The notes under the pieces are model-generated. The model was not told the origin of the DNA. It made no database searches and worked only from the letters and a program-made list of their open reading frames with translations. 64,000 bases of DNA from Chrysaora quinquecirrha (Eukaryota > Cnidaria > Scyphozoa > Semaeostomeae > Pelagiidae), in NCBI GenBank assembly GCA_014526335.1, contig JACTAT010000076.1, positions 261,601 through 325,600 of the forward strand. The letters run 5' to 3'. The position numbers were made by a program, and so were the translations under genes. Within the stretch, counting starts at the first letter, position 1; each line of letters opens with the position of its first letter. This document shows, piece after piece, positions 12,891 through 23,179 of this stretch.

Positions 12891-13147
12891 TTGAATTGTC
12901 CAGGTGCAATGATTTGTCCTCTTTCACAAAGGCGCCAGATCTTGATCAATTTGGCACAGCTGAAGTGCTTTAGATTGGCTCTAGTGCACAGTGCACATCT
13001 CTTTATCTATGAACAAGAAAATATTTCCCATTGTGTCGGTTGACATTGTGTATACTAGTGAACAACCAATCACCAAGGGTACAGATTGCCTTTAAAAGGG
13101 CGAGGAAATGATTTGATCGGCTTGAGACGAACAGCGATCGGTTGGAA

Positions 13148-13524
13148 ATGGAGATGGAGCTGCATGATAATTATTATGATAACGAAGTCGATGTCGACAT
13201 CGATGATCGAAAAGTCACTGTCAGTGATAGTAGGCTTAGAACAATGGTTTACATTGCCATGATATTGTCTTTTTTTTGATAATAACATTTTGTTCCACTT
13301 TTGCGGTGGCAATCTGGAAATACCATAATATTGTAGATATACACGAAGTCCTAAATAAAAAATTTAAGAAGTTAGAATTGAAAATCTCAGCCTTTCAAAA
13401 TATGGTTAAACCAGCAAGAACCAAATTAAATTGCAAGTGTCAGCATGCACGGCGCGAAAACCTTGATGATGGTGAGACCTGGCGCTACCCAGAAACCGCA
13501 AAGCCATCGATGTCAACTGCAAAT
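13148..13524 (+). CDS. Possible first exon of a type II membrane protein (one homopolymer frameshift)
   Basis: An ATG at 13148 opens an acidic N-terminal segment (ELHDNYYDNEVDVDIDD) followed by the hydrophobic run MVYIAMILSFF. A tract of eight T's at 13270-13277 then shifts the frame. One extra T would continue it as LIITFCSTFAVAIW, giving a single membrane span of about 22 residues. An amphipathic stretch (LNKKFKKLELKISAFQNM) follows. The frame reaches a good splice donor (aat|gtaagc) at 13525 in phase 0. Cytoplasmic N-terminus, signal anchor and coiled stalk would suit a type II protein such as a ligand or glycosyltransferase, but the family is not recognised. The next exon was not found. 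Confidence 0.35.
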
Positions 13525-13529
13525 GTAAG

Positions 13530-14800
13530 CATTTGGTTGATAATTTTTTTAAATAAACAAAAATAACAAAAAGCAATTGCACTTGAAGCAGGTAGAAACC
13601 GTGTCGTTTTATGTTGTTGACATGTTGTTCTCCACCTTGTCAATGAAAATGAAGTCCGTGTGGAAGAATTGTGAAACATTGCTTTATTTTCTACGGATTT
13701 GTTTTGATGGAAAATTTTGTTCAGATATATATAATTCAGTAGGATTACTGAGGCTTCTTTTACGACAAACATATGAAAGTTATTCAGACGTTATCTTTAT
13801 TATGTTGATGGACTGCGAAATGTCTTTATTTGGAATACAGGAATTTTGGTTTTCTCGGTTTTACAATGTTACCATTTCGTTCCATTACGTATGTTTCAGA
13901 TAACATTAATTTTTGGCTGCTTTGATCTTTATAGTTAAGAATGCTAGGCTAATATTAATTGAAAACACAGTGTCTGAAATAATTCAGCACTTGATAGATT
14001 TTTAATGACTAAGGTTTGTTGATTATTTTGTTAATTAAAATGCAAGACATAGGCTTTTAGACTTTCATATTCATATATGACTTTTATGACTTTTAGTGTA
14101 TATTTATTGTAAATAGTGACCTATGGTTCATCTTTTTTTCATTGTAACACCCAATTTTTATTTACAGTGGGCCCTGTTGTGAAAATTTGAACTTTAGCTC
14201 GATTAGTACAGGCTACCCACTTTAAACATTTACTATTATTATTATTGTTATTATTATTATAAAAAGTCGGAGATTTTCCATGTATTTGGATAAAGGTCCA
14301 TATGGTGGTCTTGAGAACATGCCCTGCATAGAAATAGAAAATGACAACTTTTAAAAAGTGACCTGTCTATATAGGTATATCTATTTAAAGATATTACATG
14401 TAATATGAATGTATGAAATTAAATAATAAATAATGTTAACCCTTTAACAGATTGTACTTTTATTTTAGTTTTCCATTTTTGAATTTTAGTAAAATTATTT
14501 TTTGTGCAGTTGCTTCAATCTACATTTAAAAGGACATTATTTCTTATACCCAAATTTTATAAAGATCCCCTGAATATTTGTCCAAATTTCATTCCCTTAT
14601 CCCAGTAACTATGCTCTTACTTGAGTTTATCTTTTGATTGCTATTTTGGCACAAGGTCAGTACATAAATTGCATGATTCTTTTATCAGCTTGATGCAAGA
14701 CAATTTATCATCTTTCTTTGAACGTACATAAAAAACCCTTGGAGCTGCTTTTGAAACCGACTTTAATTTTCCTCAAATTGCATTGTTTTGAGAACAGTGT
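13530..14800. other. Non-coding stretch
   Basis: Short frames only, none with a recognisable domain. A small ATT microsatellite lies at about 14230-14262. Otherwise nothing is seen. Confidence 0.3.
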
Positions 14801-15249
14801 CATTCTTCATTGTTGTATGCACCCTGAGCCCCTTTTGGCAATTTTTGTTTTTAAGCAATGCACAGATTGGCTTATTCTGTGGTCTTGGCAAGTTAAGAAT
14901 CCAAGTATTGTAGAAATTATTTGCATCAACAGACATAAAAACATTGGTTTGGATTGCCCCAGGTGTGGCTGTGAAGCAAACAGCACTCCTTTTCCAAATT
15001 CAACCATCCTGAGTATCTAAGTCAACTGAAAGTCGAACTGGTTTGTTTTTTGAGTTGAATCCATGCAAATCATTTTTTCTCCTTGCTCATCCAATAGTGT
15101 ACACTTTTTGTGTCTTTAGGGGTCATTTTCTATTGAATCCATGTTCAGCTTGTGCCTTCGTGGAAAGAATTCATTTCGACAAAGAATATTGGTCGTTGCT
15201 TGAAAGAAATGCAACCCTGCTTTTCAACGGATATGTTGCGCGAGTTCTT

Positions 15250-15880
15250 TTAAGGTGGAATTGTAAGCGTGCATTGATAATAAGCCAAATATTCGTGGAT
15301 TTTGAAACCTCGGTCAGCCATAACCTGGTCATTTGGGAGAAGTTTTTCTGCTAAGCCACAGTCTTCGGTGATGAAAATATCTGAAGCTCTTCCATCATAA
15401 AAGTCGGACAGAAAACTGATTGCTCCATTTGGTGTTATACTGACCAAATATACTGATTGTGTGGTGGTGTTTGTACTGGCTCTAACAAGATGCAGCGAGG
15501 TCAAGGCTTGATGGAGTTTCTATAAACACCTTAGTGCAGTCTATAATAACATGGCATTTAGGATAATGATTCCTGAACCCGTCAGGCATGTATCTCGGCA
15601 CAGCGGACCTTTCAGCCCATTTGATAAGACATCTGAGTTCCAGTGACATGAGACATATCGATGTGAACAGTATAATAATCCTCATAATTTTTAACCCTTT
15701 TGTTATCTGTCTGTCCAATATCTTTCTTAAATCTTCATTTTTAGGAAAATAATGAAAAACAAGCTTTTTAACATGACCTCTTATAACAAGCTGATCTGGT
15801 ATCCATGATCGGTTATCACAACAACACCAACACAACAGGTTTATTAGGCATATCTCAACTATATTCACTACTTTCAACAA
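15250..15880 (-). pseudogene. ISL2EU-type DDE transposase remnant
   Basis: Two minus-strand frames joined by a frameshift at about 15482-15504 form the core of a DDE transposase of the ISL2EU (PIF/Harbinger-related) type. Reading from the right, WAERSAVPRYMPDGFRN leads into [17 protein letters not shown] (first catalytic Asp). After the shift come [20 protein letters not shown] (strand before the second Asp, with YDGRASD) and [16 protein letters not shown] (the DRGF region). Both ends are missing and the frame stops soon after TLTIPP, so it is inactive. ISL2EU elements normally also carry a YqaJ-nuclease gene. An N-terminal exon of that second gene type is seen far away at 56246. Confidence 0.75.
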
Positions 15881-15889
15881 ACAAGACTT

Positions 15890-16476
15890 CTTCGATAAAC
15901 TGTAAAATTAATCTGAGAACTTTGAAGATTTTATGATGGGAAAGGTTTTCAGAAGTTGATTTTCTAAAGTCGGTGAATGTAAATCATAAAGTGTGTACTT
16001 TTGTGAGATCCCCCTTTGTAATTTTACCAATGAAATATTGCTCGGAGGGCTTTCTCCATTTTTTTTCCATTAAAAATCAGAAATAACATGTACACAGATG
16101 TACGTACGTCTGCGTAACATCTGCATTATTTTTCATGGGTCAAGTGGAATGATGCAGGATGCGCTGGAGTACATGTGATTTGAAAACTTTGAGCACATGT
16201 AACTATATGAAAAAGAGGTCTATGATAATGAAATTTTCACAGAAGAGAGTTCAATCCATAATGGTAGGAACAAACTAAAAAAAACCTGCTCTAGATGTCC
16301 CTTAAGGGAGTGAATAGCAGTTTTTGCCAATCAATGTTTTGGCTAGGCCAATTTTGGGTCTGAGCAAAGATCGGAGGAAATGGCAAATAAAAACTCAATT
16401 CATCAAACTCGCAAGCAATTATATCAAATTTTAATAATTTTTAAATTTAATTCTTTTTAAAACAGTAGTTTTACTC
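15890..16476. other. Non-coding stretch
   Basis: No gene or clear repeat recognised. A splice-acceptor-like tract (ttttactcttgcag) ends it at 16482. Confidence 0.3.
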
Positions 16477-16482
16477 TTGCAG

Positions 16483-17117
16483 ATGCGTTTTACCAAGCCT
16501 TGGAAGTTTTTTGATTATTCTTGTTTACAGCAAGCCGCCATTATGGCTAGAATTTCTACCTTATTCAAAATGGTAGCTGTAACCATGAAATGGCTTATTG
16601 TCTTGTTGATGAATAATAGAATAGCATATGCTAAACGTCAGCTGCAGAAGGGATATGACTGCTTTGCCAACTTACGAGATATTCCAGCTCAGCCTTCCCA
16701 GGAGTACTCAGATGTTGCAGAATCTGGTAAAAATCAAGATATTGTCCTTGTTCTTCCATCCAATCAGCAATCCTCTGAAAGTTCCAAAAAGGTGCTGCAA
16801 GATGAAGCCTGCCAAACGTTGTGAAAGAAGAACTCCCAGTAACATTTAAAAATGAACACTACATATCAACGCTAAAGGGACAGCTTGAGTCTATGCCCGT
16901 TTTTGAAAAAAGATTTGCGGCTATTTTTATCTGTAATGAAAAGACATCAGTTTTCTTCAGCGATGGTTCCAGAATTGGCTTTGTTGACACTCACAGACAT
17001 GGCTATGGGGGTGGAGTTGGTGGGTTGTTGTATGCTTATGGACAAAAGGACTTCTTGATTGCATTGCTAAGTACAATAAACTGCCAGAAAATATTTATGG
17101 AAACTTGGTTTTTATGA
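16483..17117 (+). CDS. Unrecognised protein-coding remnant, possibly a cysteine-protease-like C-terminus
   Basis: Following a good acceptor at 16481-16482 the frame is open to about 16823 (KRQLQKGYDCFANLRDIP and a Ser-rich stretch). It then continues in another frame to 17117, so there is one frameshift near 16820. The second part contains VFEKRFAAIFICNEKTSVFF and FVDTHRHGYGGGVGGLL. An Asp-x-His motif after a hydrophobic strand is seen in viral-tegument-type (C76-like) cysteine peptidases and in related transposon-borne proteins. That match is only suggestive, because no catalytic Cys region is identified. It could equally be a host pseudogene. Confidence 0.3.
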
Positions 17118-17194
17118 AATTTATACAGCTCTAGTCATTATTCACTGTGTTGTTTCAAATTAAGTAGTTCGTGCTTCATGTTATCACGCTAGCG

Positions 17195-17475
17195 AATCTA
17201 TACGCACTACTGTGGTGGATACGCACTACTGTGGTGGTGTATTTTGGGTACTGTGGTGGGGTATTTTGCGTACTGTGGTGGATAAGCACTACTGTGGTGG
17301 GTTATTATGCTTGATGTGGTGGGTTATTATGCTTGTTGTGGTGGGGTTTTTTGCGTACTGTGGTGGATAAGCACTACTATAGTGGATTGTAATGCTTGTT
17401 GTTGCAGGTTATTATGCTTGTTGTGGTGGGGTTTTTTCCGTACTGTGGTGGATAAGCACTACTGTGGTGGGTTAT
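17195..17475 (+). repeat. GTGGTGGG minisatellite
   Basis: Irregular tandem repeats built from 'tactgtggtggataagcac' and 'gttgtggtggggttttttgcg'. About ten partial units are present. The translated frame 17307-17528 is repeat sequence, not a gene. The unit core (gtactgtggtgggg) resembles the complement of the minisatellite at 57660-58005. Confidence 0.7.
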
Positions 17476-17554
17476 TATACCAATTGTGCTCAAAGTTAAG
17501 AAACCCTACTGTATGGCTCAGAGCATAGTTTCTTATAAAAAGATGAGTGTATCT

Positions 17555-17750
17555 AACCCGGGGGGACTTGCTCAACTATTGTAAGAGATGTGCCGTCCAA
17601 GCATCAAAAACATACCTGACCTAAAACTAATTGTTGGAAATTTGGAAGAGGAAAATGTCCCTCCACCAGGGGTACCTGGATTGATAACCATGCGAACAGC
17701 ACCCTTTTTCCGATGTTTTTTTTTTCAAGCAAAGGGAGAACGTTAGATTG
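17555..17750. repeat. Dispersed repeat fragment
   Basis: Begins with cccggggggactt, the same rare phrase found near 346. No coding capacity. Probably a small non-autonomous element whose ends cannot be fixed. Confidence 0.3.
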
Positions 17751-17916
17751 TGAAGAAAAATAATACTTGGCAACCATACCTATGTATCAATTTAACTTCA
17801 GTTCAGTTTTCTTTTTCAAATTCTGCCAACCTAAATTACAAACACTTGATTCCTAGTTCCCAAAGTTTTCTTGTTCCATCTGATTTAGGGCAACTTGGTA
17901 TTTATGTAACACATGT

Positions 17917-18199
17917 GAGGGGGCTTTGGGGTTTCACGGCTTGCTGGTTTTCATGGTCACAAATCGTGCGGGTTTTCAGGTCAAGTATTTTTAGCGGGCA
18001 ACGGGTTTTGCCATTTTTATAGCTCGGGTTTTGGGTACTGTAGTAAAAATGTGCGGGCTTTCAGGTTCTCAACCTCACAAAGGATGTCAATTTGTAAAAT
18101 TTTTTAAACAGATCTTAAAACTATGGTCATCCGGGTTTTCGTGTTTTTCACAATTTTGTTCGGGTTTTCGGGTTTTGATTCCCTCCAAAGCCCCCCTCT
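17917..18199. mobile_element. Short MITE with gggggctttgg termini
   Basis: The left end gagggggctttgggg is complemented by ctccaaagcccccct at the right. The interior contains repeated 'cgggttttcggg'-like phrases. About 280 bp, non-coding. Short overlapping frames inside (17750-18216) are not genes. Confidence 0.45.
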
Positions 18200-18314
18200 T
18201 ATATGGCATACTTTGACATGGGAATTTTCAAGACGGTTTATGAGGATTTCTACTTGGAAGGACGCTGTTGTTGTTCAAGCCTTTGATACCCGATAATATG
18301 CTTTAAAAATAGCT

Positions 18315-18770
18315 ATCTGCCCCCCCCCTGGAGGGGGAGTACTTGCCAATTGGGTCAGATGTGGATGTGCGCATGTTTTTGGTAGTTTTTGACTTGAAAA
18401 TTCTGGGATTGGGGTATATCGTGGTTGGCAAATTTTCATAATTAGGGTACATTTTTACTTTTAATTTTCTGGAATTGGTGTATAAAAATTTTGGTAATGG
18501 ATATTGAATTGGAAAATTTGTTGCAAACGTTGATTTCAAGCTCAAGGGAGCCAATGAATCTTGGATTATTACCCTAGCCTTCTCCTGTGCGCAGACTGTT
18601 GATTGGTTACGCAACACAAAGTTTCGTTTCCCGTTTACATCCAATGTGACCTATATTTTAGGATAGGGTCTCAATGTCACAACAAAATTTCTAAATTTGG
18701 GTCATGACGGAGATTTTTGCGGTGCACACTCCCCTTTGATTTTATAGTGATGTACCCTGGCCCTGCTATC
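18315..18770. repeat. Probable dispersed repeat
   Basis: Begins at a C-tract followed by ctggagggggagtacttgcc and ends near tgatgtaccctggccctgc, a layout usual for non-autonomous elements. No frame is conserved. The ends are uncertain. Confidence 0.3.
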
Positions 18771-18787
18771 TGCCAGAAAGAATTAGA

Positions 18788-20495
18788 ATGGAAAAGCTCA
18801 TCGCAAAAGTAGTTAACTTGCCTCCAGTCGCTCATTCAGTTGTGTTCGATCATATCCCGTTGCTTCAGTTACTCCTTCTGGAGTCTTCGAAAGATGGACT
18901 GTGGGGTCTTTCTTTATGTATAGCAGATTATTTGAACCCAAGAAGATTGGCTTCAAAAGTATTTCAATGTAGTAACATTGAGCACATTATGTATCTTTTA
19001 ATAACAGACAAGAGAAGGGAATATAAATTTATGAACAAGTTGAGACACTTGGATCTGGCCGCATCGTCTATTAGAAAATCACTATTTTTTTTTGGGAAAA
19101 ACAACAAAATTGTCAGTGTTAACCTGAGCTGGTGTGGTAATTTATCTACGGAAATGGTGAAAGAGTTTCTCTCCATGCAAATCGGCACTCTTCAATATAT
19201 ATCTTTAGGATTTCGTTCATTGATGGATCCTGATGTAAGTTTCTCAAATTTGATCTTTTACCGCAATTTTGTTTGCTGCAAAACATAAGTTTTATTTCTA
19301 ATCATTACAATAAGACACGGTATTACATCAAATGCTCCTTTCAACAGAAATTGTACTTGATAAAATTCAAAACCAGCATTTCTTCGCTATTAATAAGGCA
19401 ATTGATCTATTACAAGTTAAACATCAAACCATTATAGTTAAAGTCAGATATATTTTAGAAATTAACTCCAGAAATTTAGAAACAGAACACTATAAAATTG
19501 ATGAAAACAATTACAAAAGAATATTAAAGTTATTCATCCCATACAGATTTTCTACCTTTGTTTCGAGGACAGAATGTGCCCAATTTCCCCCTTACTGTTT
19601 GCTGCTGAGAGCAAGGACTAATCAAATAATTCTTTTTTCTTCAGATTCTTCAATTTGTAATAAATAACCAACGTCATCTGAAAATGCAGGATGTACAGGG
19701 ATGTTCTCACATGGTTCCTGAATCAGTGGAACAACTTGGCACCCTCAAAGAGCTGCAAGCACTTTCACTGGCTCAAAGTGATTGTTGACCACTTGATTTT
19801 GTATGTCCACTTCAAAAACTGAGGTATTATAAATAACACCAAATAGAGTATAGAAAATTGCAGAAAGCTAAGATCTTTGGAAGGGATAGTTGACCATGAT
19901 GTACTGCATTATCCCAAAAAACATGAATAGAATACAGTTGACTATAACTTCTTTTTCTACTTCATCAAATGTTTCAAAAAACCAAATTTTTCACAGTTTT
20001 CGTATTAATGAAAAAACAGAAATAGCATATTTTTATGAAGCATTTGGTCATTTAGTCATTGAAGTACAAGTAGTTTATCACTGGATCAATATTGTGCTAT
20101 CATTTGTTCATATTCCCATTTTTCTTCTTTTTCTTTCAGTTTTATTGAAATTGGACGACATTACACCATGAGAGCTCAGCCAGTTGGAGATGCTTTGTCA
20201 ATTACTATGCAGCTCCCAGCTTTGAAGACAATCTCCTTGTACAATATGTGCAAGGGGTTTGAAAGTAATGAAGCTATAGCAATCAAGCTGAAAAATCACA
20301 AGATGCTGAAAGATATATATGTTTTCAGTTGTGAATCACAAGATGCTGAAAGATATATATGTTTTCAGTTGTGAACCAGCATTAGAAGATTTACTAAGAA
20401 ACACTTGTAGAATTCTTGATCTAAATTCCAGTATCAGAAACAGATCTAACATGTTAACAATAGAACAATTTATTGCAAATTATGGGTGTTATTAA
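18788..20495 (+). pseudogene. Leucine-rich-repeat-like gene, three phase-compatible exons, broken
   Basis: Exon 1 is 18788-19234 (ATG start; donor gat|gtaag). Exon 2 is 19645-19823 (acceptor ttcttcag; donor gag|gtatta). Exon 3 is 20140-20495 (acceptor ctttcag). The phases agree at both joins. The protein shows LRR-like strands such as LRHLDLAASSI, KIVSVNLSWCGNLS, LQYISLGFRSL, LKELQALSLAQ and LKTISLYNMC, so it is probably a curved LRR domain of the F-box/RNI type. Two lesions are present: an in-frame TGA at 19786-19788, and a 40-bp tandem duplication (20296-20335 repeated at 20336-20375) that shifts the frame. Beyond the duplication the original frame resumes (CEPALEDLLRNTCRILDLN) and ends at a TAA. 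Origin as a host gene copy is likely; function unknown. Confidence 0.55.
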
Positions 20496-20499
20496 AATG

Positions 20500-21225
20500 A
20501 AATTCTCTGTAGCATGAATTTTGTTGCATTATATTGGTGTTCTCACTGCAAAAACATAACCATATAGGTAATGTCTGAATCAACAGGCTGTGGTAAAACT
20601 CAGCTGAATATCTGCTCTAATCTGCTAATATCTAAATTCTAGAGTGTTTCTCTAAGGTTCATAGAAATGTCAGGGAAAAGCAATACATGCCAGCTAATCC
20701 TTAAAGATACAAGACCGACAAACTGCTTCCAAAGCAAGGCATAGGTATATTTCTGTCCATAAAATAGCAAGACCGAAGGCAAAGTAGGTTGTGGGCCCAT
20801 CCATCATGTTAGGCCTGTCGAAGTTTCACAAAACTGTGCAGGCGAAGTGGGCCTAGCTGCCAGTAAATAGTAATGCAAAGGAGCTGAAGTATAAATTTCC
20901 AAACATGAGATTCAACTTTCAGTCTTTTCAAATTAGCTACTATACTGAAATTTAGCATCCAGCAATCCCAGACCAGCCTAAGATTGCTCTCAGAAAAGAT
21001 GTCATACTCAGCACATTCGCCAATATTCGCTAAATTTTAAAAATTTCGCTGTTAAAGAGAAGAAATGAAATGCTTAACCCCCAGTTTCACAGAAAACAAT
21101 GGCAATGACGACGATATAAACGTCATAATAGAAATGCATGGCCCTGTCCAGCCATTGGTTTATTATATGTTGCACGTCACAGGACATTTCTGCCACAGAA
21201 GGAAAGACTTGCAACGGCACAGTCG
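20500..21225. other. Non-coding stretch
   Basis: No gene recognised. Short frames lack domains. Confidence 0.3.
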
Positions 21226-21228
21226 GTT

Positions 21229-21325
21229 TTACTCAGTAGTATTAGGTGTTCAGCCTGTTCTTGAGAGTTTACAGCTTGTTCTTGGGTTGTCCAGCCTATT
21301 CTTAGGGTGTTAAGTCTTTTAGAAA
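21229..21325 (-). repeat. Dispersed repeat shared with 32283-32400
   Basis: The phrase gttcagcctgttcttgagag and flanking 'cttgttcttgggttgt' occur here. They recur in inverted form at 32283-32400 (ctctcaagaacaggctgaac) and in the duplicate at about 51341-51460. A small repeat built of 'ttcttgggttgttcagcc'-like units. Confidence 0.6.
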
Positions 21326-21489
21326 CGATGGTCATAATACTTGTAAAAATGCAAAGTTAGATGGAGAGCAGTCATTTGTAGTCAAAATCCCCATTGAAAA
21401 AGATAACCTGAGTTCAGATTTTGGGGCAATGTTAACAAGACTTGAGAGGAATCAAGGTCATGATAACTGAGCTGGGATGAATAAAAATG

Positions 21490-21640
21490 CAGTTTAATGA
21501 AAAGAAGAACGAACTGGAACTGGTCAAGGGCAATGTCTCCGATTTACAAGGAAAACAAAGAATGATGCAGGACAATCTTGGCACAGTTCAAACTTCCAAC
21601 GTCCAAAGTTCAACGCAGTTATGTAGGAACAATATTTAGA
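21490..21640 (+). pseudogene. Short coiled-coil remnant
   Basis: A frame from about 21490 reads MQFNEKKNELELVKGN and continues with a heptad-like Leu/Met pattern, then stops at 21641. It could be part of a LINE or gag-like ORF1. Nothing upstream or downstream confirms this. Confidence 0.2.
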
Positions 21641-21759
21641 GCAACAAGTTCGAATTAGAGTGTCTCAGCAATATTCGAGGAAAGCCCCGTAAGATTCCTC
21701 AGAATTGCTGAAGAAAGAGATGAAAAGTTTAAAATATATCCAATCCGGCATACAACTTA

Positions 21760-22553
21760 ATTATGAATAGTATTATGATTAGAAACAAACGAAAGATGAC
21801 AATTGTTTGTTTATTGACTGTATATTCGACTGTACTTTCTAAGAGTCATCATCAGAGTAATGATTTACTTACTGCAACGGTTAAACATAGAATTTGAAAT
21901 TTGAAATTTTACAATTGTTGTCATAGAGACTTAATTGGATTACTAAGAAAAGGGGAAAACTGGAAACGTAAATGAAGTAAAAATCAGTATTAATTGAAAA
22001 GTTTTAGTGGTATCGATTTATCTTGCTTTTTCAATGATGGTTTGAACTTCTTTATTTCCAGAGCCTCTGATATTTTCTTTTTATGATAATAGCGATGATT
22101 TTTCGATACTAACGTAAATTAACGGTATCACGTACAGAATCCATTGATTGTTTTAGAACGTGGGAATTACCGTCTCTGCCACTGTGATCTTTAACTCTTT
22201 CAAGCAACCATCTTCCCATCTCTCCGACATATGATTCATTGCAATTTTAATTCAGGCATTTTACTTTGACGGCAAGATTATGTCAATGTACTGAAACCAA
22301 TGATGCTTAGACAGGACCCCAGTTTTGTCCCTGTAAATACAACTTTAAATTTTTCGTTATTTGGTATCGATTTTTGTATGGTTCGTTTTAATGATCTAAT
22401 TACTGTATCACCCTCTTTTCCTTTATAAGATAAAATAAGCATGCTTTCTTTCGATTCATCATTAGCATTTTCATCATTATTACTCTCTTCCCTTTCGATA
22501 TTATTGCTACCTGTTTCAGACTCCTGTTCCTGTTCAGACTTTGGAACAGCCAA
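21760..22553 (-). pseudogene. Old Penelope-like element: linker, GIY-YIG endonuclease and 3' end
   Basis: Read on the minus strand, the frame from 22553 has an acidic start, then LSYKGKEGDTVIRSLKRTI and FKVVFTGTKLGSCLSI. This is the linker between reverse transcriptase and endonuclease in classical Penelope-like elements. Past a frameshift it continues as LAVKVKC, then CNESYVGEMGRWLLERVKDH and GNSHVLKQS, the GIY-YIG nuclease core with its Arg and His. Stops interrupt it (for example TAA near 22252), so it is inactive. Downstream, non-coding DNA runs to about 21760 and includes a degenerate hammerhead-like motif. Confidence 0.75.
21816..21855 (-). ncRNA. Degenerate hammerhead-ribozyme-like motif
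   Basis: On the minus strand the order is CTGATGA (21849-21855), about 20 nt able to form an imperfect stem (gact...agtc), CGAAT where CGAAA is expected, a short spacer, then GTC (21816-21818). Hammerhead ribozymes are known in the terminal repeats of Penelope-like elements, and this lies where one would be expected, 3' of the GIY-YIG remnant. One core base is changed and stem I is weak, so it is probably inactive. Confidence 0.4.
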
Positions 22554-23015
22554 AATTCATAAAATGAAAGAAGGTGACAAAGTTGATAATCTGCCCATAC
22601 AACCTTTCATTTCAAATATTGGAACTGCATCTTACCATACAGCAAAACATTTAGGAAAAGTTCTGCCACCACTAAGCAACTCAGAATACACGGTAAATTC
22701 TACAAGTTACTTTATCAAATACGCAAAGACAATAAAGAGCCCTGAAAATTACAAATTAGTATCATTTAATAAGACTTCGCTATTCACAAATGTACAACTT
22801 GATTATACTATTGATCTTTGTCCTAAAAAGAATTGATGATAAAAAAGAGATTAACACTGATATCACTAAAGAAGATATGAAAAACTTGTTAATATTATGC
22901 ACAAAAAATGTCTATTTTACATACAATGACAAAATATATAGACAGACGGATGGTGTTGCAATGGGTGTATCGTCTGTTTCTTCATACTTAAATTTATTAG
23001 AAGTCTGCGGTTTCC
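22553..23015 (+). pseudogene. Old Penelope-like reverse transcriptase fragment, inverted relative to its 3' half
   Basis: Immediately to the right of the antisense endonuclease part, and on the opposite strand, are AKIHKMKEGDKVDNLPIQPF (the P-KIHK fingers motif), YKLVSFNKTSLFTNVQLDY (motif A; the catalytic Asp position reads Asn), and DGVAMGVSSVSSYLN (motif B) after a frameshift near 22830. The YxDD box is missing. The head-to-head join at about 22553 matches a twin-priming-type inversion with loss of the middle of the RT. Confidence 0.75.
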
Positions 23016-23179
23016 ATAAAATGTTCCTATTTCAACAAAATTGGGATTCAGAGTTGTCAGAAAAGTTGAAAGAGAAGTGGCTGAGGTGGATAAAATCCTA
23101 ACCCAAGATAGTTACAGTGCCTCAAAGCATTTCAAGTGGTAAAAACACAATAAAAGACATAGAGGTTCATGTACTTGCA

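Larger units (their letters stand above)
10703..13143. repeat. Large interrupted inverted repeat
   Basis: The segment 10703-10796 plus 11211-about 11360 is repeated in inverted, diverged form at about 12890-13143. Shared phrases include cgatcaaatcatttcctt on the left and its complement aaggaaatgatttgatcg-like on the right, and the agatgtgcactgtgcac palindromic core on both arms. The arms enclose about 1.5 kb. It could be the termini of an old DNA transposon or an inverted duplication. No transposase frame is visible inside. Confidence 0.6.

Noticed and set aside
14807..15020. Continuation of the ISL2EU transposase C-terminus
   Set aside because: Neither frame shows the expected basic helical end; similarity stops near 15250.
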